From Ectocarpus siliculosus (taxonomy: Eukaryota > Sar > Phaeophyceae > Ectocarpales > Ectocarpaceae), in NCBI GenBank assembly GCA_000310025.1, contig FN649740.1, positions 78,728 through 142,727 of the forward strand: a DNA stretch of 64,000 nucleotides, read 5' to 3'. Shown piece by piece: positions 36,303 to 48,893 of the stretch (position 1 is the first letter of the stretch; each line of letters opens with the position of its first letter). The position numbers were made by a program, and so were the translations under genes. The notes under the pieces are model-generated. The model saw only the letters and a list, made by a program, of their open reading frames with translations, had not been told where the DNA came from and did no database searches.

Positions 36303-38102
36303 TCATGGCTCGCTAGCCGAAGACGAAGCATCAGCCGAGGGGCTGGGGCAGGTGTCAGTTGGCGGCGGCGGAGTACACGCTGACGGAGCATCGCCGGCGG
36401 CGGCAGCAGGCGGTTTGCAAGCATCCGCATCGATGAACAAATCATCGGCAGGGTCGGTCACCTCGGGAGGCGGCTTCCCGAAAAGGTGGATGTCCGCCAG
36501 TTGCAGCATCTCCTCCGCCGGGAGGAATCCCTCTGTTCGGTGCTGGATCTTCCCATCCTTCATGTAGATCACGGTGGGGAGGCCGTAGATCTGGGGGACG
36601 GTGGACGCGGGGAAATGGCGAACGTATTGCGATGGGAGTAAAAGTTCAAGACTTGTTGGGGATGGAACTTCCGACAGGGGGTAGAAGGGGGAAGCCAAGT
36701 TAACTACGGTAGCCCCCGCACATCAGTTGCGTTGCGCGAAGACCGTAGTTACCATTACAGTACCGCTGCGTCTTGGCGCATTCACGGGTCTTGAGGCAAT
36801 CGCTACTACAGCGGAGCAGTTTGTGGCGTAAACTAAACGAAAAAAAGCCCCCCCAAACGGAACATGTGCCATAAATTCCCACCACAGCCCACTTGAGCAT
36901 TGCGGAAGCCAGGAAAGTTCATGCCGGCGGCAATGTTTGTCGACAGAGACGACAAGCACACAACCACAATTACATATTATCACAGATGTGCCAGTAACTG
37001 ACGGTGGTGTTATTCCACGTATCAAGGCTGCTCGGGGCCGTGCGAGCCCTCTCACTCGTGGGCGTTTGGCAGGCTCTCTGCACACAGGGCTTTCGATGAA
37101 AACATAAAACCGGATGCTCATATCAGGGCAGCGCTTTGCAAAGCACCGCGGAAAAGTTGGATTCCCGAAAATCCTGTCTCTCTGGGGAGAGATGTCCCTC
37201 TCGTGGGGAGAGATGTCCCTCTCGCCAAAGAATCTTCGGAATAATTGGAGAGCGGTAGTGGTTAAGTCGGCCAAGGCTGAGAAAAAAGAGGCTGACAGTA
37301 ACCGGGTACGCCACACTCAGACGCAAACACGAACAAACCGGCCAAATCTGTACCATATCTACATAAATCTCGGCGCGTGATCGAGCGGCGTCAGATCATG
37401 CGCGCGCACGGCGATGTACAATTGCGGTGGAGACTCACATTGAGCGCACCCGCCATATCTTCCTCCTCGTCGCTGTCCAGCTTCAACACACGGCACTTTC
37501 CCTCGAGCGCTTGAGACAACTGTCGTCAGATGCGTCGAAAAACGTCGTTAACAAACAAGTCGTTAGACACACGAAATAATAAAATACGTTGTGTATCTTC
37601 CACCTCTAGCGCCTATCTCGCGGCATTGGGCAGGGAGGGGGCAGTTTACCCAGGCAAACGGTTATCGGTTAGCGCATACCGGTGAGCCCGCGGAAAATCT
37701 CCTTGCCGTCGGTTGTGACACACATTTTCCGGCGAGATTCTGTACTTGATGCAATTCCAATTCCTCTGTTCATCACACCACTGACTGCTGTTTTCATCCT
37801 ACGATAACACAACATACCTTCTCGATCTCTGGTTTGAGCTGGATGCACGGCCCGCACCAAGTAGCGAAGACGTCGAGGATCATCGGAAGCTCCCACTCGG
37901 TCAGCTCCACCTCTAGCTCTTCCCCCGTCACAAGACGAGCTGCCGCTTGCATCGCCGTCCTCCCTCTTCTGCTGGTGGCACAGTTGGTGTTGCTGCTATC
38001 CCTCTGACTTGCATCACGGTTTCGGATGCCTGTAGGCGACGACAACCTCCGTTGAAGTGCTCTGGTGCTGGATACCTGCGGGGAGCACACCGTTGGTAAC
38101 AT
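36303..38102 (-). CDS. Thioredoxin with a C-terminal low-complexity tail
   Basis: Thiol-disulfide reductase. Exons 37818 to about 38102, 37439-37519 and 36303-36590 join in phase 0. The active site is WCGPC within ILDVFATWCGPCIQLKPEIEK. It is followed by LSQALEGKCRVLKLDSDEEEDMAGALN and YGLPTVIYMKDGKIQHRTEGF, which contains the conserved cis-Pro (LPT) and the KDGK loop. After the fold ends, a Pro/Ala/Ser-rich tail of about 55 residues (PPPEVTDPADDLF...) follows, longer than in simple thioredoxins. The start is uncertain. The frame is open to a Met at 38102, but a good acceptor at about 38075 suggests the true first exon, perhaps with a targeting peptide, lies upstream. The Met at 37952 (MQAAARLVTGEE) gives the minimal domain. 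Confidence 0.88.
37179..37222. repeat. Short tandem repeat (GGGGAGAGATGTCCCTCTC)
   Basis: Two adjacent near-identical copies of a 19-bp unit lie in the second thioredoxin intron. A related GGAGAG...CTCT context precedes them. Confidence 0.8.
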
Positions 38103-39133
38103 AAGATACCCCTACCCCAAAGTTGAGCCGCATGTTGTTCACGGACCCCCCCTCCGCTTATGACACGGTCACGGCGTGATAAAGCAGCATACACACAAGC
38201 GCGAACAGCCTCCGTGCCACAGCAATGGCGGCCGACAATACCGCTACACATGCTTGCTAAAAGCGCCGCGGATCACACTGCAGTGGGTCCGACTCCGGCG
38301 GCCACCCTACGCTCAATTACGTCATTTGTTCTGTACACTGCTGTACAACGTGCAGCGCAATAGCAGCATCCACCAGTGTGGCAGGTACTGTCAAGTGTCA
38401 CCCCTATACTGAATCTCCCCCAGCAGTCGTGCATGGCACCACACCACACGTAATGCTGCTGATGTTACAAATTTCTGCAAGAGAGTTAAATTTCTGCAAG
38501 AGGGTTGTAGTGCAAGAACGTAAAGCACTGCGGTAGTAAATCACGCCATCAAGCGGCATGTGCCTTCATAAAGTAAAAGTGGATATCCCCCTTTTGGTGT
38601 CAGCTCGTGAGCGTACTCCACATGTGATAACAACTGCAGTGATCGAACCCCTATCTAGTTGTAGTTGGGAGGTTCTATGAGCTGTGACGGTACTCCATCA
38701 CACCGGTAACATTCACCACACCCTACACAGGAAAAATCGTGGAAGGTATCCCACAATGAATGTTATCACTTCGGGTGGTATCTCATGTCACCTAGCATAC
38801 TTGTACGGTTGACAGCAGTACAAGTATGCATAGTTCGAGAAGATACAACACACGTGCAGTTAACGACGAAGTTCTGTTTGTTGACTGTTGACCAACAGTC
38901 CAACAGATGATACACGCAGACACGTGTATCGTCATGCCGAGCGCACCAGCCTTACTGCAATCTAAGGAAGTCTGTCGCTCGGCAAACCTACCCGGCGTGG
39001 TGCTGTCTCTTCACCACTCTCTGCGGCGGGGGGTCTCTTTGTATCAATGTACTAGACGTACGGCTGTATGTCTCTGCTCTGTATTCACCCTGTTGCATAA
39101 CGTGCTGAACGACTCTAACGCTGAGTTGTGCAG
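38103..39133. other. Intergenic region between thioredoxin and the plus-strand exons
   Basis: It probably holds the thioredoxin promoter and first exon, and the start of the plus-strand gene. Nothing could be fixed. Confidence 0.35.
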
Positions 39134-40569
39134 GCAGCGGAAGGGGCGGCCAAAGTGCTCGATGGTACCAGGGCAACAAAGAGCCTTATCTCAACAAAGC
39201 TCACCGGGGAAATGATAAAAGCAGCACCAGGGCCCACCAACGTCAGCAGCACTGCTGTCGCCAGCATCAACAAGGAAGCCATGGTTTACTGCGCTGTGCC
39301 CTGAATCACAACACAGCTTGCTTGGCAGTCCTACTCGTTGCACCTGCTCCCCCCCCCCCCCCCCCCCAAATGTTTTTTTTTCAAGATCTCGCGCCCATAA
39401 TGTCCTGCACACCAGACCACCAGACCCACACCGCAGGTTGTCTTCTCCGGCAGTGTGGACTCACCAATGGACACGAAGAGTCCGAGTACGCCAACGACTG
39501 ATGGAGAGCACTGGAGTGACGAAACGGAAGGCTCTCCGGAGCACACGGGCTATGCAGCTCTAGATCAATATCAACCTCTCGGCGAGGAAGGTGATGAGGA
39601 GGAGGACGATGAGGATAATGAGGGAACGGAAGAGCAGCGAACCGAGAGCGTCGGGGGAGAGGGCTGGCCAGCAGGTGTTGTGGACGTTGACACCTCTCTA
39701 CAACCGGACGTGAGAGAGGAGACGAGGAATCCATGATGCGAGTGTTTGCGGCTAACGTTGCAAAGTACGTCTACTGCATGTATATATGTACGTTGTAGGT
39801 CATAGTCTACGATTCGTACATTGTAGTTCATAGTCTACGATAAGCCGCTGTAGCAGCTGCGGGCCGGGCGGATGCATACACGGCTGTAGTTAGAATCCTG
39901 CGGCGTCTGCTGATTGCAGCTGCTTACCGCGTATTTACGAAGTGAGACATGTTTCAGTCACGTGTTATCGTCGCGCGAGGGAGACAAAGGTCAAAGCAAG
40001 CAGTTCCCACCAGTGTTAGGAGTTTAGATTGCGCCGCATTTTTTTGTGGCCCGGTACAGCAGAGTGCAACCCAAATTTAGCAACGCCTGACAGTTTTCCA
40101 TAAAATGACTGGAGTTTACAACGGAGGACACCCTTGCGCGGAAAGAGACCGGGCACCTCGCCACAGAGCAGGGCCAACGAAGGAAGAGACATGACGGCTG
40201 TTACTTATTGGTGATACCAAAGCATGTCATCCACTTGAGGGGTCGCGATTCGACCCTCCCCAATAGAGATCTGTGTCGCCAAATTTGGCATGGAAAGTAA
40301 AGCACGTGAGATTCTACGTAGAAGAAGTTCAAATATCCCGCCACCACGCGACACCGCAACAGGCCCACACTCTCTGTGTCAGATGAACCCGCGATGGGCA
40401 ATTCTCTGAGTTTCTCCATCCACAGACCTCCATCGGGAGTTCTGGCGGGTGCTCTAGAAAGCCCACAACCTTGGCTTCTTGTATCGCCAGCACTTCTCAG
40501 TCCAAACCGGCCTCCCCAATACGGCCACGCCGTCAAGTACACAGGGATTGGATCGGTTGAAGCTCTGGG
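39134..40569 (+). CDS. Acidic, Ser/Pro-rich protein of unknown function (internal exons)
   Basis: Exon 39134-39283 (after TTGTGCAG) reads AAEGAAKVLDGTRATKSLIS onward and joins in phase 0 to 39437. That second exon reads VVFSGSVDSPMDTKSPSTP, then a very acidic tract (EEGDEEEDDEDNEGTEE). It either ends at TGA 39734-39736 or splices at 39674. In the second case phase and sense fit the exon 40383-40569 (EPAMGNSLSFSIHRPPSG, then SPQPWLLVSPALLSPNRPP), which has good splice sites on both sides. A further acceptor at about 40720 would continue in phase. The gene may therefore extend downstream and could be the 5' part of the gene at 42193-48893. No domain recognised. Confidence 0.5.
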
Positions 40570-42192
40570 GTAGGTCGGCCGACTGGGCGCTATAACACAC
40601 CCGCATCGACAAAAGGCGACGTGAAACCACCTCTAGTACATACCACTGGGGTGTATGTACAGGCACGCGTTGTGGAAGGTCTGCTCTGACCGGTGGTTGT
40701 GGGGGGGGGTTGCGTAGGAGGTATCCCCGCTGTAGAGGGACGCCTGATTCTCTCTTTTCGCATCATGCTCTCTCAAAAAAACTACACTTTTGGACCAGAG
40801 AAGTCGCACGCAGCCAGCATCCACACGTTCTTCACACCAAACGATAGCTGCGCATCACAGCTACTCATCCCGGCTTTCATTACAGTACTCCAAACGGTGG
40901 CCTACAGCGTTCGCGAGATCGATACCCGGTGCAAAAAAAAAGGCGGCCCAATCTAAACTCCTAACACCGCCCACGCACAAAGCAAATGACATTGTGAAAG
41001 GGGCTCCGTGCATCTCCGTGGTACCCTTCGTGCACCCCCGCCAGATTTTTTGCTTTACTTCGTACTTCTGCTAATAGTAGCATCTGGTCAACACGTCTGT
41101 GACCGCTGGTGTTCTCCACACAGATAGCTATACATACGTGAACCCAGCAGGGCACCTCAAGCATGTTAGTTCTACACCCGCAGACATCGCCCTTCGCTCT
41201 TAACCTGGCAAATGCCGTGGCATGAAAAGTGAACGAGCTGTTGCCCAGCAATCCCCAAGATCTGTGTGACACAAGACCGCCAGGTAGACGTATGCACCCA
41301 AGTTCACGAACCCACGAACACCCTCCCTGGTTCTTCATGGGAGTGACAACCATCAGTGGGGTACATTAACCCCTGGTACATCAAAAACATCAAGACGTTA
41401 CTGGAGGGGAATCCGGCGCCTGGGCAAAACCCCTAAAAACATTTTACAGACGAAAGGAAGCATCCCTCTTGATGGAGGATGAAAACGGCCGGACGTCAAG
41501 GCAGAGGACATTGATGGCAGAGGCATGATCCCTACCTAAAAATGAGTTGTGTGCGGTAACCAGTCTGATCGTACAGTTGGCCGCAGCGTGGAATTTACAC
41601 AATCCCCACCCTCAAGGCTCAGCTCCAACCTCTTCTTGTCCATGGCTGTTCTTCACTCGGGGACTACTGGTATAATAGGGTCGTGAGGGATATCAGAATT
41701 TACAGCAGTAGTTGTGTAGAGCAGGCCAGGCAAGAGAGGAATGTAGCTGGCACCGGCCCTACAGTACCTCTCACATGGATACATGGATACATACACAGGT
41801 TCCCCCAATACCATCAACCGGGAGTGCGAGCCCTTTGCGCGAGCCGAGGGTCACCTTCACGTTGCCCTTCCCTTCCCTACCCTACGACGGGACAGGATTC
41901 CCCGACGGTAACAAACACACGTCTACGAGTCGCACTCCTGGTAATCGACGAGCGCATCGCCGTTCGGGAAACATGTGAGAGGTACCCGGTGTCAGGTACA
42001 AATCCCCCCTGCCTGGCCTGCTCTACACGCCCTCGACCAACGGCATTGTTACACTCGCCTGTTGTTTCACGTCCAGGTCCACGGCGTTTTTTTTCAAGCA
42101 TTGGACGAGTGCTGTTTTCCAAGAGTGCTACTCGTGGCTACGGCTCTCCCGTTCTGGGCGCGGGACGCTAAAGCCACTGGTTTCTGTTGCGG
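40570..42192. other. Region with possible further plus-strand exons
   Basis: A frame from about 40720 (RYPRCRGTPDSLFSHHAL) joins in phase to the exon ending at 40569. The rest shows overlapping frames only. Confidence 0.3.
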
Positions 42193-45100
42193 ATGGTACA
42201 ACCCATCAAGATATGCCCCCTTTCTGTTGATGTGCGGGAAATGTTTCACCTTGGGGGGTATGACCCCCTCGCTTCCCCGCGACCAAGTGCTACGTCCGGG
42301 CCCACTCTGGCTGGGACCTCAGGATTCGCTCCGGTTCTACCGGTCCATCCCTCCTCTCATGCTTCTGACGTGGAGCAGGAGGGAAACCCCACCGCTGCTT
42401 CTGGGGGGCTGGGTATCTTGGCCCTCTGGCGCGGGTAAACTGCCCCTGCTGTCGTCGTTCACCACAACATCGCCAGGCTCCTAGTTCTTTGGCTGGTGAC
42501 GGTACTGTGTCAGGTTCACCAGCTCCGAGCTTGGGGTATCGAGCCTCAATATCCTCTCGTCACCATGGTCGTGCGAACGTTGGGTCTCTGAAACGCGCCC
42601 TCCGCTTCCAATATCATCTTCACTCGTCGTCCTTAGTGAGGGCCCCTCGAGTGTGTTCGATACGCCGATCTCCGAGGTGGTGAACCTGACACAGTACCGC
42701 AACCAGCCACGCCCAACCAACAGATGCAACGAGCCATTGTTGTGTCGCACCAAACGCCAAACAACGATGTGCCTCTTTCTCGTGCCGCGCGAGCTAGCAA
42801 CATAAATAATTGATGCGCTACTGGTTCGACTGTACCGCGAACTTACCAAGTGAGACGTATTTCAGTTGTGTATACGGTTGCGAGAGGGAGACAAAGGCCG
42901 AAGCAAGAGGTGGGATTGCCGCATAAGCACCACACCGCAAACAAGGGTCCTAACCCTGTGTACCCACCCCATCACCGGTCTCCGCAGATGGCGTCTGTTT
43001 TGCTAAGGGCGATGGAAGAAGACTATCGAGCATGCGTTGAAAGCGAGGTGAGGTGAGGGACATGCTGTCCCAAAGAGCCGAGGATGATTGCGGCCACAAA
43101 CAATTAAACTTTTCGATTACGGATTCCGGGATGCTGTAATATTTGCGCTCTCGTGAAGAGGGTGCATTTGTCCTGTAGTCTTGCCCATGTTACCATGTAT
43201 CGCGCCAGAGTACAATGGGCTGTGTTCCTTCGGGGCTGGAGTGTTTTCTCCCATCCTCCGCCCATGCTTCCCAAACTTATGATTTTGTCTCGTTCGACGC
43301 ATCGCCTGCTCGCTTGTCACAGGGGCACGTAGTGAGCAATGGCCCGATCGCCGCTGCAACCGCTGCGACAGAAACGAGGAAACCCCCAAGCGAAGAGCCT
43401 GCACAGCAGCTGGAGGGTAATGGAACTTTGACACCGGGTCAAGGGCAGGGATTGGCGTTGGGTATCAGGGGTGGAGGCGAAGCCGACGCTGAGGTGGAAG
43501 CACCTCCACCAGCACCAGCACCAGCAACAATGAGACCTGTCTCACCTCTTGGCCAAGGTGAACCAATGATTGACATCATCATCCCTTTTCGATCCCAGAT
43601 TTTCTCTTGGTACAAGTACAGGCGAGAGGGGAGGAATGCTACCGCTTGCGTAGGTGGTTTTGTCACCAAACATATCGCTCAACACCAACCACATCGCTCG
43701 TCGTAGTCAATGTGGCCTGCTGCTGCTGCTGCTGCTGCTTCTGTGCGACATGTGGTTGATCGTTGCAAACCATGGTGGAGAGCCGACCAACTTGTCATAC
43801 CACGCTTGTGGGACACACGAATACTCTGTACGTGCAATATGTCACGCCCAGGATGCTGTGGTGATATCCATACCTGTTTGATCCGTCATTTTGAGGTCAC
43901 TTGATCCAGTCCCAGACCTGTTGTCTCTTCGGCGTTGTTCAACGAAAGAAAGTAGCGAGAATTCATCAACGCGCTGCCGCAGCCATAAAGGCAGCGCCAT
44001 TATCGCTACATGGTCACCTTGCAAATTGTTTTCCGAGACTGGCATGGCGTGATACGCAAACTTTCCCACACCCATCCATCCCTTCATGTCTTGCCGTGTC
44101 AATGTATGTGTCTGTGTGCGGGACTGTGATTTTGTTCCTTTGGCGTGTGGCGTCCAGATCGAGCAGAGCGAGTGATCCGAGCGATGCAAGGCTTCACCCT
44201 CGCTGCCCCTTCTCTTCCACGTAAGTTATTGTTCGGTGGGAGTCTTGCAGATAGTCGAAATGTTCGACAATAAGCTACAGTCAGATGGCAGACGTGACTC
44301 CTTCGTTGTGGTCGATAGTCTATAAAGGTCTCGTGCTGTGCTTTAGCGAGATACTTGGTGCACTGGTGCCCACCCCTATCATTTTGCTCTGTTGCGCTGC
44401 CTGTCTATCTAGTGTGATCCCCAGTTCAGCCGTGCGTTGCAACTCTGCTGTGTAGCCTCCCTCCTCGTTATTCCTTTTGTCCCCTGTGCTAGAACGGTGG
44501 TGGGCACTATCGTTGTCGGCGTTAATCTCCCTTATCAATTGCCTACATTCCCCCGCTGTCGCCATCAACAATACCATTTTCTTTTGACGGACGTGAAGCC
44601 GCTCCATTCGAGGCGGACTGGGGACATCCTAGCGCGCTCGCTAACCTTGCAGCAGCCAACACAACAAGCGCGGAAGCGGGGGAGGAAGGGGGCGGGGCGA
44701 TCGAACCGGCCACGGCTCCTGCAAACGAAGACCACCGATAGGATTAGGATTTGCGTCGTGTAAGGCTGCCCTTGCGTGTTAAGTGCCAAGATCGTGGAGG
44801 GGGAAGAGCAGTCATGAGCACGATGCGGAAGCCCGCCACTTGTGTTGCCTTGGTGACGACCTCTCTCTCTCTCTCTTTCGCCTGGCATGGTTGGTGGGAG
44901 TCTTTTGTTTTGCGATTGCTCTACCGCACGCTTACCTGGCTTGTGGTTGCTGCCTTGACGGGAGTCCACACACATGTGTCTCCAGACGCGCAGCTGTTGC
45001 ACCTATATTTAGGCCAATCAGAGGACCAGCTTCCGTTTCCGCTATTTCGGGATTTGTATTCGTTGCATTTCTTAGTTTCTTAGAGTTCAGGTAAACGGTG

Positions 45101-45764
45101 TCCGCCGACCCTGGGATGCTGTTGCACACACTGCCCTGTCGAGAAAACCCGCGGCAGAGCTGCTGTAAATACTGTATCAAACTCGTTTGGCTTACTTTGG
45201 TAAGGCGATCTAGTGGTGGTACCCAATATCGCCCTTGTCACGCCACACCGCGGCCAGGAGGGCATTGCCCATGTGGTGTGTCAGCCGTCGATCGTGAACC
45301 CTTTTGCGATGCTTTAGTCTATGTAGTCCGGTAGGTTGCGGGGATTTGGGGCATCTGTTGACTACCAGGTAGCGTGTAGATGCACCAGTTGTGTGCAGTT
45401 CGTCGATCCCGGAAAGGTCGTCACTGGTAAGGGGGAATAATATGTTTTTTCAACTTTTTTGTTTGTTTTGTTTTTCGCCCCATCTCCGGCGCCGAATAGC
45501 TTCTCAGCCTACACCCACTGCACCCACTGTAGCTGTCTGGTCGTTTGCATGTTATTTTCGACGCACTCCTAAGGGGCTGGACCATCCTCGCGATGGGCAT
45601 CAAGGGAAGAATTGTACAGCTGTATGAATACCAAAGTCGAGAGAGAAAACTCGTGGCATTCATTCCTGCCGTGTTGCCCAGGCTGAGGCGTCCAAACCAA
45701 CAGATACATACATGGTAAGTGCATGTTGCGAAAGCTATCAACACGGACGTACGTCCAGAAGAAA

Positions 45765-45824
<60 letters not shown>

Positions 45825-48800
45825 CAGAGGAAGGGATACGTGAAAGCTATTTTTGTAGCGGCCCAAAGAGAGAAGCAGTCAAATGGTTAGAGGAGTGACC
45901 ACGACAGACAGAAGAGGAGTTGTAGATAACGCTGCACGAATGTATGGTGTATGTATGCGGTTGGGTGTGTTGGGTGTTTTCCTTTTTTTTTCTTTTTTCT
46001 GCAGTGACTGTCACTAATCTACCATACAGCTGCTGTTTGTCATGCTTTGGATCCGGAGACTACATAATAACATAATAACCACTCAACCCTATCTGCCGCA
46101 TCCAATTTCCTCCGCCCCCCGGGCAACCCGATCGTGAAATAATTATTGATGACGCCTTTCTTTCCGTTGAGTGACCAGCCGGTTTGCGCGGTCGACACAC
46201 ACTACAACAGCAGAAAAACAGCCGAGGTCATACAGAATGGTTACTTACTGTTGTCTGTCACAAGCTGTCACAGGATTTTTTTCCGTCCAACGTTCCCCTG
46301 TGTGGTGCTTGCTTCAAAAATTTGCTTCATGTTTCCAACGCGAGAAGAGGTGGATGGAAGGATGCAAGAGGCTCCATCTTTCGTGTTCTGGATACTCGCA
46401 CGTTTGGGTAAAATTACTGGCACGCAGCGCGGCGTTTCGATACTATCCGCGAGAATAAACAGCGGAGTAGGGTACTACGCACATGCAGGCAGACATGGTA
46501 GTTGTAGGAATGCCAACGGGTGAAGCAAAGGTTGGGCACTGTTCTTCTTTCTTGCACTCTTTGGGTTTGGCCGAGATTTTGTCCGAGAATCGAACGTTGG
46601 TTGTATCAAAACGTTGGTAAGTAAGCATCACGTGTGCATACACCATCTGTTTGTTGTCTTCATTACAAATTACAACCTGTAGACCTCGTAGATCTTGTGC
46701 ATGTTCAGCAAGGTACCCAGAAAAAAAGATGGTTTCGTGGTGTCATATTAAGAAAAAAAAAAAAAGGAGCGATAAAAGAGGCGCCGCCCCGTCTGGCTCC
46801 CACGCATCTTCCGCTTCCGCTTCACCAACAATAAAAGTCTCTCTTCGCTCCATCCCACATATCATCCCCCCCCCGGTCTACCTGGCTACACCTACCCCGG
46901 CCGTTGGGTATTTTTCACGTTGCATCCTGTTGAGCTATTGAGGGTTGAGGTACGTGTGAGGCAGAGCGAGGACCTGCGGCAAGAAGCAGACACACATCAC
47001 ATTTTGCAGTCACGGCGGGAGCGAGCACGCAAGAAGAAAATACTGACTGACTGACTGACTGACTTTGACTTGCGGAGCAAACAACTTCGACCCAGCCTGG
47101 TCAGGGATCACGTTGAACAGGTACGCGCGCTATCTATGCATGTGTTGTGAGCTTTTGGTGGGAACTGCTGCTGTGTCGGAGGGAAAGCTGTTCGACAACG
47201 GAAAGCCGCAGCACTGCTCCGAACGAACGTGACGGAGAGTTGTTGGACCTTGTGCAACTGCTTCCTAAAAACACATCATACAAACGAGGTCGCACTCTTT
47301 TTTTTTTTTTGGGGTTCTGAAATTCTTTGCTGGCTGGCCTTGACACGGGTGTGAGACAGAGCTGGGTTGTTCCTTCACATCTTTACATACCGCAGCAGTT
47401 TCAGCAGTCCATGCCGACGTGAGAGTAGGAGTCATCATCATCCAAGTCATACCCTTCCTTTCGCTCTCTCTCGCGCTCTCCCTCTCTCATCTCGTTGGGG
47501 AAAAGCTAGACTGCTGCACGAGCGTCGCGCCCTCCAGTCCTCCAACTGGGGCGTGGACGGTCTCTTCTTGTCAGGCAGGTTTCAGGGAGGTAGGGGTTGA
47601 TCGAGTTTTGGCTCCGCAGCTGGCAAGCCGGTCAGTGGCGATGCCGACAGATGAGGGTAGCAGCCACAGAAGACCCTTCTCTATGATGGGGTTACGAATG
47701 GGCTTCCGTCACAGGACGGCTTCTTGTGACGACAGCTGGACTGCAGCCGGGGTAGCTTCGCGGAAATCCTTGGCGCCTGCTGTAGAAGCTGCTCCGTGCG
47801 CCGAAAGCGGAAGATCACCACCATCATCAAACACACACACATCAGCAGCATCTCGGGAATCGCGGGCACGCACCGGTGCTCATGAGCAAGAGACAGGGCA
47901 GATGGCGGTAGTGGTGGGGAAGGGCGGGTTTTTGTCATCCACCGGTGGTGCGGCGAGAGGAGCTCGCATCAAAGAGAAGCAGCACGGGGTTTGTTCTAAT
48001 TTCCAACTCCAGCACGAAGAGCGGCGAGCAGCATCATCGGTGAGCAAGATTTTCAAGATTTTCCAAAAATGTCAGGGTCCTCACCTCCCCCCCATGTGTT
48101 GTATGCATATGTTCTACCCAACCTTGTTAGCTAGCTGCGTTGTTGCGGCAATGTTACAGGACATGCAGCTACGGATAATTCCCCCCACGTTGCCCGCATT
48201 GTTGGTGAACGTGACCTATCAAAGATATGCAATGCATTTTTGTGCCACCACACTCCCTCCACAAGTTCGAACACCGCACTCCTCCAGTTCGGAAGGTTGT
48301 TGAGCTTGTGATGAAATAGTTTGTTTCGCGCAATAATACTGCTGTGTAGCTGATGCCCACACACACCGGCCGGACATGATGAGCTCTTCTTCGACCAAGC
48401 CACCGTGTAAAGGACATACATGGGATATGCCCCCTCCTAACCCACGGAACATGAACGGGGCCATTACGCTTTCAAGTCAAATTAAAGTTGAACTTCGCAT
48501 TGCACCAACAATTCGATCCAAGCTTGGAACACGTGCTGTGTTGAATTTTGAAAGACACGGACGACCGCCTGACGACAGAGGCAGATAGATGCAATTAATT
48601 GTACATACCACAACCAGTAGTCTACATGCGTGTTGTGTGTGATGCGGAATCGGTTCCCGCTATGTATGCATACTAGATGTGAGCACATTCCCTCATACCC
48701 TTACATCGTCTCCTTCACACAGGCTAGTGTTGCTAGCTACTCTGATGTCACCTTCAGCAGGCAGGCGTACAATATCGCCGCTTTGGTTGCTCTCTTGCTC

Positions 48801-48893
48801 CTTCTCGATTTCATACAGTATGTAGATCTTTCGTTGTGGACAAATACCTCACTGGCGGCAGCAGCGGGGATCGGCGGTGCTACATGTATGTAG
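42193..48893 (+). CDS. Multi-exon membrane protein of unknown function, interrupted by a stop in a TGAC repeat
   Basis: Phase-compatible exons: 42193-42434, 42514-42676, 42988-43047, 43323-43649, an exon ending at 44759 (start near 44600-44660), 44986-45090, 45399-45426, 45533-45714, 46961-47120, 47620-48039 and 48723-48893 (TAG). The N-terminal third is Ser/Pro/Gly-rich and probably disordered. A first hydrophobic segment (ISGFVFVAFLSFLEF) and a second (HVIFDALLRGWTILAMG) follow, then a conserved-looking block (GRIVQLYEYQSRERKLVAF). Next is a charged helical exon (QSEDLRQEADTHHILQSRRE). A Ser-rich exon precedes the last exon, which ends in a strong membrane segment (NIAALVALLLLLDFIQYV). Exon 46961-47120 has an in-frame TGA (47052-47054) inside a tetranucleotide repeat. 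Start uncertain. Family not recognised. Confidence 0.55.
42484..42714. repeat. Inverted repeat flanking an exon, about 40-bp arms
   Basis: The left arm (about 42484-42527) and right arm (about 42671-42710) are complementary, with four mismatches in 38 positions and a perfect core of 22 bp. They span the acceptor (42513/42514) and the donor (42676/42677) of one exon. Read on opposite strands, both arms encode VNLTQYR. Confidence 0.85.
43720..43740. repeat. (CTG)n microsatellite
   Basis: Seven CTG-like triplets in an intron of the 42193-48893 gene. Confidence 0.9.
45766..45822. repeat. (GA)n microsatellite
   Basis: Nearly pure GA in an intron of the 42193-48893 gene. Confidence 0.95.
47042..47063. 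repeat. (TGAC)n microsatellite inside a coding exon
   Basis: Five consecutive units lie in exon 46961-47120. A 4-bp unit read in triplets brings TGA into the frame once every 12 bp. Confidence 0.95.

Noticed and set aside
40220-40262. GGTCGCGATTCGACC-like B-box near 40240 as a tRNA
   Set aside because: No A box or cloverleaf can be formed around it.
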